From Bacteroidota bacterium (lineage in GTDB: Bacteria > Bacteroidota > Bacteroidia > B-17B0 > Aurantibacillaceae): DNA of 64,000 bases. The stretch spans positions 23,647 through 87,646 of the forward strand of contig JAFDYB010000065.1 of the NCBI GenBank assembly GCA_018267655.1, in the 5' to 3' direction. Numbering within the stretch: position 1 is the first letter of the stretch; each line of letters opens with the position of its first letter. The notes beneath the pieces are model-generated. The model ran no database searches, had not been told where the DNA came from, and worked only from the letters and a program-made list of their open reading frames with translations. Shown one piece after another: positions 44,205 through 53,279 of this stretch. A program made the translations under genes and the position numbers.

Positions 44205-45350
44205 ATGTACTTTCCGCAATTTAATATTATTGGGGTGCCCGAAATTTTAGCAATAATTGCTCTAATAGGCTTGTTATTCATAATATTGTATTATTGTTTT
44301 AGCATTTTACCATTAGCGCGCTATAAAAAGCCGATATCCCAAAATGAAAATATAGAGCAAGAGCCCGTTTCAGTAATAATATGCGCTAAAAATGAAGATG
44401 ATAATCTTACAGAATTTTTACCAAAAATTTTAACTCAAAATTACCCAAATTTTGAAGTAATAATTGTTAATGATTGCAGCACAGACAATACTGAAAATGT
44501 AATTGATGAGTTTTCTAAAATTTTTCCAAACCTTCGAAAATCAAATATTAAAGAAGATGCTTATTATAAGCATGGTAAAAAATTTGCAATGTTGGTGGGC
44601 ATTAAAGCTGCTAAAAACGAAAAGCTTGTTTTTACCGATGCAGATTGTTACCCCGCAAGTAATACTTGGCTTTCTGAAATGGTGAATGCTTTTGGCGTTG
44701 ACAAACAAATAGTGCTAAATTATGGTGCTTACGAAAAGAAAAAAAGTTTTTTAAATAAACTAATACGACTTGATACGTTTTGCATAGCAGCCAATTTTTT
44801 ATCGGCTGCCATAAAAGGAAAAGCATATATGGGAGTTGGTAGAAATTTAGCATATACAAAAAAACTATTTTACAGTGTAAATGGATATAAAAACCATTAC
44901 CATGTTTCTTCAGGTGATGATGATTTATTTGTAAATGAAACTGCAAATAGAAATAACGTTGCAGTTTGTGTAAGCCATAATTCAATTACGTATTCAAAAC
45001 CTAAAACTACATTTAAACTATGGTGCATGCAAAAAGCAAGGCATTTAACAACCTCGCCACTATACAAGGGTTCTACAAAAACTAGATTGGGATTAAATTA
45101 TTTTGCACAATATTTTTTTTATTTATCCTTAATCCCTTTGTTTTTTACATTAGAAACAATTTTACTTGCTCCTGCAATTTTAGTCTCAAAAATAATACTT
45201 CAGTGGATTATTTTTAATAAAGCTTTAAAACAACTTGGTGAAAAAGATTTGTTAATAGCTTGTTTATTTTACGAGTGGATTTTATTAGTTATTTACCCTA
45301 TTTTTCACATTTATAAGCTAACCTATAAACCTAATAAGTGGACGAGTTAA
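44205..45350 (+). CDS. Glycosyltransferase family 2, membrane-bound
   Basis: 381 residues. An N-terminal helix (about 12-35) is followed by the GT-A domain: VSVIICAKNEDDNLTEFLPK, then VIIVNDCSTDNTENV and the metal-binding FTDADCYPAS. Acceptor residues are SGDDDLFVN and later QKARH (QxxRW-like). C-terminal helices FYLSLIPLFFTLETILLAPA and others anchor it. Such enzymes make polysaccharides or glycolipids at the inner membrane. A -7 box (TAACTTTA, 44193-44200) ends 4 nt before the ATG, predicting a leaderless mRNA. The 3' end overlaps the sigma factor gene by 13 bp. Confidence 0.94.
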   Translation: MYFPQFNIIGVPEILAIIALIGLLFIILYYCFSILPLARYKKPISQNENIEQEPVSVIICAKNEDDNLTEFLPKILTQNYPNFEVIIVNDCSTDNTENVIDEFSKIFPNLRKSNIKEDAYYKHGKKFAMLVGIKAAKNEKLVFTDADCYPASNTWLSEMVNAFGVDKQIVLNYGAYEKKKSFLNKLIRLDTFCIAANFLSAAIKGKAYMGVGRNLAYTKKLFYSVNGYKNHYHVSSGDDDLFVNETANRNNVAVCVSHNSITYSKPKTTFKLWCMQKARHLTTSPLYKGSTKTRLGLNYFAQYFFYLSLIPLFFTLETILLAPAILVSKIILQWIIFNKALKQLGEKDLLIACLFYEWILLVIYPIFHIYKLTYKPNKWTS

Positions 45351-45958
45351 ACGATAGCAACCCAAATTTATCAACTAAAGCCTATTATGACTATAACTTG
45401 GTTAAGAAAGCATTAAATGGCGATCAAAAGGCTTATGCTGAATTATTGCACCGCTACCGTGAAAGTGTGTATTTTACTATGTTAAAAATGTGCTGCAATA
45501 AAGATGATGCCGAAGATTTAACCATAGAAGCGTTTGGACGAGCCTTTAAAAAATTAGAACAATATAGCCCTGAGTTTGCGTTCAGCACATGGCTGTTTAA
45601 AATAGCCGGAAATAACGCCATTGATTTTTTAAGAAAAAAGCGATTAAAAAACGATTTAAGTATTGATCGTAAAATACAAGAAAACGAATCAGAAGAACAT
45701 TCAAATAATATTCGCTCAAATACACTCGACCCTGAAGAAACTTTTATAAAAAAACAAAAAACAGAGCACCTTCATATTATTATAAACAGTTTAAAGCCAA
45801 AATACAAACGTATAATTGAAATGTTCTACCTCGAAGAATTGTCGCACGAAGAGATTAGCGTTAAATTAAATATGAGCGTAGGAACAATTAAAGCTCAGCT
45901 ATTTAGGGCACGCGAGTTGCTTTATAGCTCATTAGTACAAAAAAAGAATAAATTATAA
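45338..45958 (+). CDS. ECF-type sigma-70 family RNA polymerase sigma factor
   Basis: 206 residues from a GTG start inside the end of the GT2 gene. Region 2 is YAELLHRYRESVYFTMLKMC through EFAFSTWLFKIAGNNAIDFL and RKKRL, and region 4 is LKPKYKRIIEMFYLEELSHE with the helix-turn-helix ISVKLNMSVGTIKAQLFRAR. No anti-sigma factor gene is adjacent; the next gene is rsmG. Its regulon is unknown. Confidence 0.93.
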   Translation: MDELNDSNPNLSTKAYYDYNLVKKALNGDQKAYAELLHRYRESVYFTMLKMCCNKDDAEDLTIEAFGRAFKKLEQYSPEFAFSTWLFKIAGNNAIDFLRKKRLKNDLSIDRKIQENESEEHSNNIRSNTLDPEETFIKKQKTEHLHIIINSLKPKYKRIIEMFYLEELSHEEISVKLNMSVGTIKAQLFRARELLYSSLVQKKNKL

Positions 45959-45959
45959 A

Positions 45960-46592
45960 ATGAGTTTGGTAGAAGAATACTTTTTAAGTTTGTCAGCTAA
46001 ACAGAGTCAGCAATACAGCTTATTACCTCAATTATATACAGAGTGGAATAATAAAATAAATATTGTTTCGCGAAAAGATATCGAAAATTTAATGTTAAAA
46101 CATGTGCTACATTCTTTGTCTATTGCAAAAGTTCAACCTTTTTTAGCAGGTGCAAAAATATTGGACATTGGTACAGGTGGAGGATTTCCGGGAATACCTT
46201 TAGCAATAATGTTTCCTGAAACAGAATTTATTTTAGCAGATAGTATTGCTAAAAAAATAAAAGTAGTTAACGAAGTAAAAAATGAGCTTAAACTTAATAA
46301 TGTAACAGCTCTAAATGTTCGAGCTGAAACAATTAAGCACCAATTTGATTTTATTATTAGCCGAGCTGTTACTGAGTTCCCTGTATTTTGTAGTTGGACA
46401 AAAGGAAAATTTTTAAAACAAAGCAAGCATAATTTATCAAATGGCATATTGTATTTAAAGGGAGGCGATTTAAAAGAAGAAATGGCCAATTATTATAACA
46501 CAAGTTTGATGTTTAATGTAAGTGATTTTTTTAAAGACCCTTTTTTCGAAACAAAAAAAGTAATTCACCTAAGCGCCCAATTTATTAGATAA
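45960..46592 (+). CDS. rsmG: 16S rRNA (guanine527-N7)-methyltransferase
   Basis: 210 residues with the SAM-binding motif ILDIGTGGGFPGIPLAIMFP and WNNKINIVSRKDIENLMLKH upstream of it, the RsmG signature. It methylates G527 in the 530 loop of 16S rRNA; loss gives low-level streptomycin resistance in other bacteria. One base separates it from the sigma factor stop, and the response regulator follows after 4 bp. Confidence 0.95.
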   Translation: MSLVEEYFLSLSAKQSQQYSLLPQLYTEWNNKINIVSRKDIENLMLKHVLHSLSIAKVQPFLAGAKILDIGTGGGFPGIPLAIMFPETEFILADSIAKKIKVVNEVKNELKLNNVTALNVRAETIKHQFDFIISRAVTEFPVFCSWTKGKFLKQSKHNLSNGILYLKGGDLKEEMANYYNTSLMFNVSDFFKDPFFETKKVIHLSAQFIR

Positions 46593-46596
46593 AATT

Positions 46597-47277
46597 ATGC
46601 TAATTCAAATAATTGAAGACGAAGTTGCAATTGCAGATGTACTTTCATTAAACTTACAAATTGAAAACTTTGAAGTGATTATTTCAACAAATGGAATTAC
46701 TGCTTTGCAAGATTTTGAAAAGTTTCAAAATAAAATAGGACTTGTTATTTGTGATATTATGTTGCCAGAACTCAATGGCTATGATGTTATTAAGGGGGTA
46801 AAAAAAATTAACCCTCATATTCCATTTATATTTTTAACAGCAAAAAATAATCAACCCGATAAAATAGAAGGCTTAAAGCTTGGCGCCGATGATTATATTT
46901 CAAAACCTTTTGACTTAGAAGAATTTTTATTAAGAATAAAAAACGTTATTAAACGCTATTATAAAGAAGAAGTTCAAACCTTTTCATTCAAGAATTGTGT
47001 TATAAATTTTGAAACTTTTGAAGTAATTACTGCTAATAATCAAAAAATAACTATTTCAAAACGAGAAATAGGCTTGCTAAAACTTTTAATAAACAATGAA
47101 GGAAAAGTTATTTCGCGCGATGAGATTATAGAGCAATTATGGGATTTAAATGAAAATGCATCTGCTAGAACAATTGATAATTATATTTTAAATTTCAGAA
47201 AAATGTTTGAGCAAAACCCAAAAACACCAATGCACTTTCTTTCTATTAGGGGTGTTGGCTATAAATTTTTAAAGTGA
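46597..47277 (+). CDS. Response regulator, OmpR/PhoB type
   Basis: 226 residues. The receiver domain has acidic residues at EDE (7-9), the phosphorylation site D53 (ICDIMLPELNG), T80s switch region FLTAKNN and the conserved Lys in ISKPFD. The winged-helix DNA-binding domain follows (ISKREIGLLKLLINNEGKVI, ARTIDNYILNFRKMF). No histidine kinase gene lies in the neighbourhood, so it is an orphan here. It closes the GT2-sigma-rsmG run. Confidence 0.94.
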   Translation: MLIQIIEDEVAIADVLSLNLQIENFEVIISTNGITALQDFEKFQNKIGLVICDIMLPELNGYDVIKGVKKINPHIPFIFLTAKNNQPDKIEGLKLGADDYISKPFDLEEFLLRIKNVIKRYYKEEVQTFSFKNCVINFETFEVITANNQKITISKREIGLLKLLINNEGKVISRDEIIEQLWDLNENASARTIDNYILNFRKMFEQNPKTPMHFLSIRGVGYKFLK

Positions 47278-47361
47278 TTTTAATAATTGGTAAACTTAAA
47301 CAAGCGCTACCTTGCAGATTTCAAACAGCCCTGCAATAAGCTTCCTGGCAAACTAAGCGAT

Positions 47362-48270
47362 TTATAACATTGCCGCTCTTTTTATAAGGTATGTATGTAA
47401 TATTTTATTAAAGCCCATATTAATATCGGCGTCAATTAAATCTATTTTATATTGGCCGCATTTAACTTGTAGAGCATCTCTATGATTTTTTATTTTTTCA
47501 ACATAAGCTTCTTTCAATTCGTTTGGGTTAAGCTTTAACTCTTGCCCAGATTCTAAATCAATAAAATGGTAAGGCTTATTTTCAAAATCAAAATCAACCT
47601 CTTTTAACTTATCTGTTACATTAAATAATACTACTTCGTGTTTTTTGTATTTTAAATGCTGTAATGCGTTAAATAATTCATCGCTATTGCCTATATTTTC
47701 AAACATATCACTAAATATAAATACTAATGAGCGTTTATGAATTATCTCAGCAATTTGACTTAATGCCAGCAAGGCGTTTGTATTTTTATTTAATTCGCTT
47801 TTTGAGAGCAATTCGCTTAATGTTGAAAAAATTAATTGTTTGTGTTGAGGATTGCTTTTAGCAGAAAAATGCTTGATTATTTCACTATCAAATAAACTCA
47901 AGCCATAAGCATCGCGTTGTTGTTTTAATAATTCGCAAAGTGCAGCTGCTGCATATATACAGAAGTTTAATTTATTATTTGGTTCATTTTTTGGAAAAAG
48001 CATGCTGCTACTAATGTCAATTACAATTTGACATCTTAAATTTGTTTCCTCTTCGTACCTTTTAATAAATAACTTATCGCTTCTTGCAAACAATTTCCAA
48101 TCTATATGTCTTGTGCTTTCTCCTTTGTTGTATAGCCTATGCTCAGCAAATTCAACTGAAAAGCCATGAAACGGACTTTTATGTAAACCTGAAATAAAGC
48201 CCTCTACTGCTTTTTTTGCAATAAGTTCTAATTTTTTAAAGGGTTCAATTAAAGTTGTGTCAATTGTCAT
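47362..48270 (-). CDS. DUF58 domain protein
   Basis: 302 residues with the DUF58 signature FSVEFAEHRLYNKGESTRHI followed by DWKLFARSDKLFIKRYEEET, and a von Willebrand-like fold with DISSSM (a MIDAS-type DxSxS). These proteins usually work with a MoxR AAA+ ATPase and other VWA proteins, but neither is nearby. No signal peptide. The frame has a TTG just before the ATG at 48268-48270, which I take as the start. Confidence 0.9.
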   Translation of the reverse strand: MTIDTTLIEPFKKLELIAKKAVEGFISGLHKSPFHGFSVEFAEHRLYNKGESTRHIDWKLFARSDKLFIKRYEEETNLRCQIVIDISSSMLFPKNEPNNKLNFCIYAAAALCELLKQQRDAYGLSLFDSEIIKHFSAKSNPQHKQLIFSTLSELLSKSELNKNTNALLALSQIAEIIHKRSLVFIFSDMFENIGNSDELFNALQHLKYKKHEVVLFNVTDKLKEVDFDFENKPYHFIDLESGQELKLNPNELKEAYVEKIKNHRDALQVKCGQYKIDLIDADINMGFNKILHTYLIKRAAML

Positions 48271-48391
48271 CAACGTAATTTGTGTTGTTTAATTTTACCC
48301 AAATTTAAAATAAATTGAAAGATTAACTCATTTTAAAACGAAAATGTTTTGAACTTTTAAAATATAAATTGCTTTGAGCGTGCTTTGAAAA

Positions 48392-48985
48392 TTACTGAAA
48401 AATAATTTTTTTAAATGTTTGTAAAATAATTTTAATATCGGTGATTGTTCCTACTTCTGAAATATATTTTTTATTGAGCTCTATTTTAGCAGGCATTATT
48501 TCGTTAATGTAAGTTTGCTCCGGATTTTTTGAAGCCGCCAATAAGTCGTTTTCATTTATATAATAAATGCTTGCATAATCTGTAATCCCCGGTTTTACCA
48601 GCAATATTTGTTGCTGCGAAGTAGAGTACATTTCAACATACTTTCTAACCTCGGGGCGAGGGCCTACCAAACTCATGGTGCCCAAAAAAACATTTAACAG
48701 TTGAGGCAATTCATCTAATTTAGATTTTCTTAAGTAGTACCCAATTTTTGTAATGCGTGGGTCTTTGCCTCCAATGGTTAACAAACCTTTTTTATCAGAG
48801 TCAATAAACATAGTACGAAATTTAAAAAGTTTAAAATCAATATTATTTTTTCCGACTCTCGATTGAAAATAAAGTACGCCGCCTTTTGATTCAATGGCTA
48901 TGCCAATAGCAATAAGCACAAAAACGGGCATTAAAATTACAATGCCTATCGTTGAAAAAAATATGTCAAATAAACGTTTTAACAT
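48392..48985 (-). CDS. Undecaprenyl-phosphate sugar phosphotransferase (initiating glycosyltransferase)
   Basis: 197 residues of the bacterial sugar transferase family: an N-terminal re-entrant or membrane helix (LKRLFDIFFSTIGIVILMPV), FQSRVGKNNIDFKLFKFRTM, and the catalytic DELPQLLNVFLGTMSLVGPR-PE segment. It loads the first sugar phosphate onto undecaprenyl phosphate to start a surface glycan or glycan for protein modification. Its start overlaps the aminotransferase gene by 7 bp; together they suggest an amino-sugar initiated glycan. Confidence 0.95.
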   Translation of the reverse strand: MLKRLFDIFFSTIGIVILMPVFVLIAIGIAIESKGGVLYFQSRVGKNNIDFKLFKFRTMFIDSDKKGLLTIGGKDPRITKIGYYLRKSKLDELPQLLNVFLGTMSLVGPRPEVRKYVEMYSTSQQQILLVKPGITDYASIYYINENDLLAASKNPEQTYINEIMPAKIELNKKYISEVGTITDIKIILQTFKKIIFQ

Positions 48986-50184
48986 ACCTTTTTTACGGCT
49001 TCAATAACAGCTTTGCAAACTGTTTCAATTTGTTCATTATTTAAGTCATAAAAAACAGGTAAAGATATTTCGCGACTATAGTTATGATAGGTTTGCGGAT
49101 AATTTGAAACAGAGTAACCTAAAGATTTATAAAAACTCATTGCCGGAACGGGAATAAAGTGAACATTCACACTTACATTTTTATCAAAAATATTTTTTAT
49201 TATTTCATCGCGCTGCACTTCACTAATGTTTTTAATTCGTAATGGATACAAGTGGTACGATGATTCACGGTAATTTTCTTTAAAAACAGGCAGTTCAAAA
49301 AAATCATATTGATTAAGAATATCGTTGTATTTATCAACTATATTTTTTCGTTTCACTAAAGTATCGTTTTCGTATCGTTCTAGTTCAATTAAGCCAATTG
49401 CAGCCGTAATATCAGTCATGTTACACTTATAACCGGCTTCTACAATATCGTATTTCCAATTGCCTTTTTGTGTTTTAGCAAGTGCATCTTTGTTTTGTCC
49501 GTGCAGCGTGCTTACGCAGAGCTGTTTGTAAATTGTAATATTATCAAATGGTTCCGGTAAGTTTAAAGCAACGGCGCCGCCCTCTGCAGTGGTTAAGTTT
49601 TTAACTGCGTGGAAAGAAAAAACACTTACATCGGTTAAAGCTCCTGTTTTTTTACCATTGTAAGATGCGCCAAAGGAGTGTGCGGCATCGCTCAATATCA
49701 AAATTCTTCCCAATGTTGTTTGATTTGTGTTTTTTGCTTTAAATAAGTGTTTGTATTTATCTGCAATGCTGTTTATTTGATTGTAGTTACAAGGCAATCC
49801 TGCAAAGTCAACGGGCATAATTACTTTTGTGTTTTCAGTAATGTGTTTTTCTATTTCAGAAATAGAGATATTAAAATCATGTGCATTTACATCAACAAAT
49901 ATTGGCTTTGCGCCACAATGTATAATTACATTTGCAGTTGCCGAATAGGTGTATGCAGGTAAAATAACTTCATCACCTTCACCAACACCAAACCAACGCA
50001 GTATAATTTCAAGTCCTGCTGTTGCAGAGTTTAAACAGAGTGTAGCTTTGTTGCCACAATATTCGGTTATTTTAGTTTCAAAAAGTTTTGCGCGCGGCCC
50101 AGTGGTTATCCAGCCGCTTTTGAGTGCAGCAACAACTTCGTTGCAAATTTTATCGTCTATTCTTGGGGGTGAAAATGGAATCAT
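48979..50184 (-). CDS. DegT/DnrJ/EryC1/StrS family sugar aminotransferase
   Basis: 401 residues of the PLP-dependent fold-type I family. The Schiff-base Lys is K195 in SFHAVKNLTTAEGG, with the PLP-binding SDAAHSFGASYNGKKTG before it and the N-terminal MIPFSPPRIDDKICNEVVAA. It aminates a keto nucleotide sugar, for example to make bacillosamine-like or perosamine-like sugars. Together with the downstream sugar transferase it forms a minimal pgl-like pair; the dehydratase and acetyltransferase are not in the window. Confidence 0.94.
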   Translation of the reverse strand: MIPFSPPRIDDKICNEVVAALKSGWITTGPRAKLFETKITEYCGNKATLCLNSATAGLEIILRWFGVGEGDEVILPAYTYSATANVIIHCGAKPIFVDVNAHDFNISISEIEKHITENTKVIMPVDFAGLPCNYNQINSIADKYKHLFKAKNTNQTTLGRILILSDAAHSFGASYNGKKTGALTDVSVFSFHAVKNLTTAEGGAVALNLPEPFDNITIYKQLCVSTLHGQNKDALAKTQKGNWKYDIVEAGYKCNMTDITAAIGLIELERYENDTLVKRKNIVDKYNDILNQYDFFELPVFKENYRESSYHLYPLRIKNISEVQRDEIIKNIFDKNVSVNVHFIPVPAMSFYKSLGYSVSNYPQTYHNYSREISLPVFYDLNNEQIETVCKAVIEAVKKVC

Positions 50185-50186
50185 TT

Positions 50187-51176
50187 TTAAATATTTATTT
50201 GTGTTGCTCCTACGCCAAAATTTTTGAGAGGCGCATCGTGGAATGTTATACCTTTTATGTGTTTGAGTCGAGATACTATTTCGTGCTTTAATTTTCCGTT
50301 ACCTACGCCATGAATAAAAATTATTTTTTTTACATTTTCTTCAAAAGCTTTGTCTAATTCTTTTTCAAATCTTTCAAGTTGAATGGTGAATTTTTCGTGG
50401 CTTGAAAGTTCGTTTGGATTTTCAACCAGCTCTTCAATGTGTAAATCTATTTCACGCTCAAGCGATTTTAAATATTCTTTTTGAGACTTAGAAACTTTTG
50501 CTTTTGTTTTAAATTCTTTAATTGTTTTTAACCGTGCTATATCAATTAAACTTAATTCAGTAGTAGTGGTATCGGTTTGTGAAAATTGATCTTTAATTAA
50601 AAAAGCAAACACTTGGTGCTTAAATTCCTGGTGTTTAATGGGCTTTGCTCCGCTTAATACTTTTGGCGTGATATGCAAAATTTCAACAAAAGGTAATTGA
50701 CTTTTGTAATGCCCGTTTTTAAACAATAAACACTCTGTTTTATGAAAATTAAATTCGTTAAAAAAAGGTAGTTTTACTTGTTTCAATAATATTTTTTGAA
50801 AGGCTCCAACTTCGCCGTGTTTCAGAGTTTGGTAATAGGCATCGTCTTTAATTGAATAAGTATAAAGCAAATTGTAAGAAGATGCATTGAACAAATAAAT
50901 TTTATAATCGTTCATCAGCTGCGGTAAATCGTGATCAGGTTCAACCACAAAATAAATAGCGTCGGCAATTTGAGCGTTGGCTTCTAATTCAATGTTTTCT
51001 GATTCGCGATGAATAATTAATTCGTTATGAATGGGAACTAATTGCTTAGCGGGGTAGGGGATTTCAAATCCATCGTTCATCTCAACAAAAACGTGCAGAT
51101 TATCTTTAATTCGGGTAACGGTGCCTTCGCCAACCTCGTTTAAAAATTTAACTTTATCGCCAATTCGTAATTTCAT
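50187..51176 (-). CDS. DUF2027/Smr domain protein
   Basis: 329 residues. The N-terminal part has a small beta-barrel (LRIGDKVKFLNEVGEGTVTR), the middle resembles the DUF2027 beta-sandwich region, and the C-terminus is an Smr domain (IIFIHGVGNGKLKHEIVSRL with HGxG). Smr domains occur in MutS2 and act as endonucleases on DNA or on stalled-ribosome mRNA. The combination is typical of Bacteroidota and its role is unclear. It lies 2 bp upstream of the aminotransferase gene and 14 bp after comEC. Confidence 0.88.
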   Translation of the reverse strand: MKLRIGDKVKFLNEVGEGTVTRIKDNLHVFVEMNDGFEIPYPAKQLVPIHNELIIHRESENIELEANAQIADAIYFVVEPDHDLPQLMNDYKIYLFNASSYNLLYTYSIKDDAYYQTLKHGEVGAFQKILLKQVKLPFFNEFNFHKTECLLFKNGHYKSQLPFVEILHITPKVLSGAKPIKHQEFKHQVFAFLIKDQFSQTDTTTTELSLIDIARLKTIKEFKTKAKVSKSQKEYLKSLEREIDLHIEELVENPNELSSHEKFTIQLERFEKELDKAFEENVKKIIFIHGVGNGKLKHEIVSRLKHIKGITFHDAPLKNFGVGATQINI

Positions 51177-51190
51177 TTCTTTTCGAAAAT

Positions 51191-53227
51191 TTAATTATTT
51201 AAAATAAAAGCTCCGTTTTTTGCAGTATTATAAAATTCGAGCTTAAATTTACGACATATATTTTCAATTTTAGAAGCATTGTACCAAGTATTTGAACCGT
51301 CAACCACAACTTTTTTAAGTTGTTTAAATTCAGAAATATGTTTAGACGTAATTTTATAATTATTTCTTACAAATAAAATTGTAGCTGAATCGTTTATTGA
51401 CATGGTTGCATAAATTTTTTTAGGGGTTAATAATATCAGGTGTTTTTCAAACACAATATAATTATACTCTTTAATGGTAAATTTTTTGCATTGTTCTGCT
51501 ATAAAATGGGGCTTAATGTTTCTTAAAAAAAAGGAAGAGTCAAAATTATTTAAAACACATTTTTTTACATCTTTTACAGCTACTGCGTTGATTTTAGGAA
51601 CTTGGTACAAACAAACAAATTTGTTTTTTTGTATGGAATAACTTACAGCAATGCTATAGCATTGCCAAACAATAACAGTTAGCAATGTTGCAAGGGCGTG
51701 CTTATACCTTCTAAAATAATAAAAAACAAATATCAATATTAAAATCAGTATCAAAAATAAAAGGTCTATTTTATCAAAATGAATATAGTCAATTATTGCA
51801 CTTTGAGAGTTAAATAAATAAACAAAACTCAGCAAAAATTTAATTAAAGTATTTAGTATTAATGCTATAATTTTTAGCTTAAAAAACAAATACATAAAAG
51901 CAACAATTAACAAAATAAAAGTTAGTGGCACTATAATTAAATTGCTAATCAAAAACCATAAAGGAAATTGGTGAAAATAAAAAAGTGTTATTGGTAAGGT
52001 GGTAAACGTTGCGGCTACTCCGGCGCTCATGTTTTCCCAAACTAAGGTTACAAATTTATTATTTGAACTTACCCAGTTTTTAATAATGGGTTGAATTGAA
52101 AATAAACCGAGCATTGCAAAATAACTTAATGAAAAGCCAATATCAGCTATAAACAAGGGGTTATAAAGTAAAATAATAAATGCAGATACAAGCAAAATAT
52201 TAATTTGGTTTTTAGCTGAGTTTCTAAAAAAAATTGCTCCAAAGCCTACTAAATTAAACATAATAACAGCTCTTAGTACCGGACTGCTAAAGCCTGTTAT
52301 TAAAGCAAATATCCAAAGTAATGAACTTATTATTATAAATTTTTCGGTTTTAAACCTTTTGTTTTTATCAAATAAATTCCATAAAAATGATAATATTAAA
52401 TAGATTAAGCCGGTATGTAAACCACTAACTGAAAGTACGTGCAGTGTTCCGGAGTAACTAAAAGCTTGCATGGTGTTTCTATCAATTTCATCGTCATATC
52501 CTGTTATTAAAGCTGCACAAATTGAAAAAGCATCGTTTGTAAGGTTTGAGTTTTTAAGATTACTTATTATGGAGCTTTTAATATCTAATCCAAATTGAAT
52601 TAAAATTGGTAGCTTGTGAATAGTATCAATAATTTTAAAATTTGTTGAATCGGCAAATAAAGTATAATTAATGTTTTTGTACTGTAAATAGGATTTGTAA
52701 TCAAATTCATGCGGATTTAATGGTGGATTAATTTCAGTAAGTTTTGTCTTTATTGCAAAAATGCTACCGGGCTTAATTACATTATGTTTTAAATCGTTTT
52801 TATAATAAACAATGCTTTTCCCTACACAATTTATTAGCGAATCATTATGCCTAAGCGCTAAAATATTTACCGCAATTTTTGTAAATTTTTGGTATTTTAC
52901 GGGTATGTCGCTCGCTTGAACAACTAACACATCTGCACTATTTTTTGAAGAAATATTTTCAAATGATTTTGGGTTGTTTATAGAGATTGCGTTGTATGTT
53001 AAGTTAATTCCAAACATAAATAAAAAAGCATCGGAAGCTATTAAAAAAGCAAACCTTAATTTGTATATTTTTAATTGTACACAATATAAAACAGCAACAA
53101 CAAGGAGCTGAAAAATAAATACTGTGCCAGAAAAATATAATGTATTTATAAAAAACAGGCTTGTTGTAATTCCTAATATAAGAGGAATTAAAATTCTCAA
53201 AAACGGTATTTGTGAAAATATGCGCAT
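51191..53227 (-). CDS. comEC: ComEC/Rec2-type DNA uptake channel protein
   Basis: 678 residues. An N-terminal hydrophobic pair and a DUF4131-type domain (about residues 30-190, with NPPLNPHEFDYKSYLQYKNI) are followed by the competence domain (ALITGYDDEIDRNTMQAFSY, SGTLHVLSVSGLHTGLIYLI, FSSPVLRAVIMFNL). The C-terminal 150 residues look like a shrunken metallo-beta-lactamase remnant without its metal motif. It would pass single-stranded DNA into the cytoplasm. The ATG at 53225-53227 abuts the T-tract of the terminator of the upstream gene. Confidence 0.93.
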   Translation of the reverse strand: MRIFSQIPFLRILIPLILGITTSLFFINTLYFSGTVFIFQLLVVAVLYCVQLKIYKLRFAFLIASDAFLFMFGINLTYNAISINNPKSFENISSKNSADVLVVQASDIPVKYQKFTKIAVNILALRHNDSLINCVGKSIVYYKNDLKHNVIKPGSIFAIKTKLTEINPPLNPHEFDYKSYLQYKNINYTLFADSTNFKIIDTIHKLPILIQFGLDIKSSIISNLKNSNLTNDAFSICAALITGYDDEIDRNTMQAFSYSGTLHVLSVSGLHTGLIYLILSFLWNLFDKNKRFKTEKFIIISSLLWIFALITGFSSPVLRAVIMFNLVGFGAIFFRNSAKNQINILLVSAFIILLYNPLFIADIGFSLSYFAMLGLFSIQPIIKNWVSSNNKFVTLVWENMSAGVAATFTTLPITLFYFHQFPLWFLISNLIIVPLTFILLIVAFMYLFFKLKIIALILNTLIKFLLSFVYLFNSQSAIIDYIHFDKIDLLFLILILILIFVFYYFRRYKHALATLLTVIVWQCYSIAVSYSIQKNKFVCLYQVPKINAVAVKDVKKCVLNNFDSSFFLRNIKPHFIAEQCKKFTIKEYNYIVFEKHLILLTPKKIYATMSINDSATILFVRNNYKITSKHISEFKQLKKVVVDGSNTWYNASKIENICRKFKLEFYNTAKNGAFILNN

Positions 53228-53254
53228 AAAAAAAATCCCGCTTTTTTGGCGGGA
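53228..53254 (-). terminator. Rho-independent terminator of the protease gene, abutting the comEC start
   Basis: On the minus strand TCCCGC and GCGGGA pair around a short A-rich loop and run into eight Ts. The T-tract ends directly at the comEC ATG (53227), so readthrough or another promoter is needed for comEC. Confidence 0.8.
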
Positions 53255-53279
53255 CTTTTAGTTAATCATTTCAAATATA

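Noticed and set aside
47278..47361. TTGCAG/CTGCAA pairing as a terminator between response regulator and DUF58 genes
   Set aside because: A 6-bp stem with a 13-nt loop and no T-run; too weak to call.
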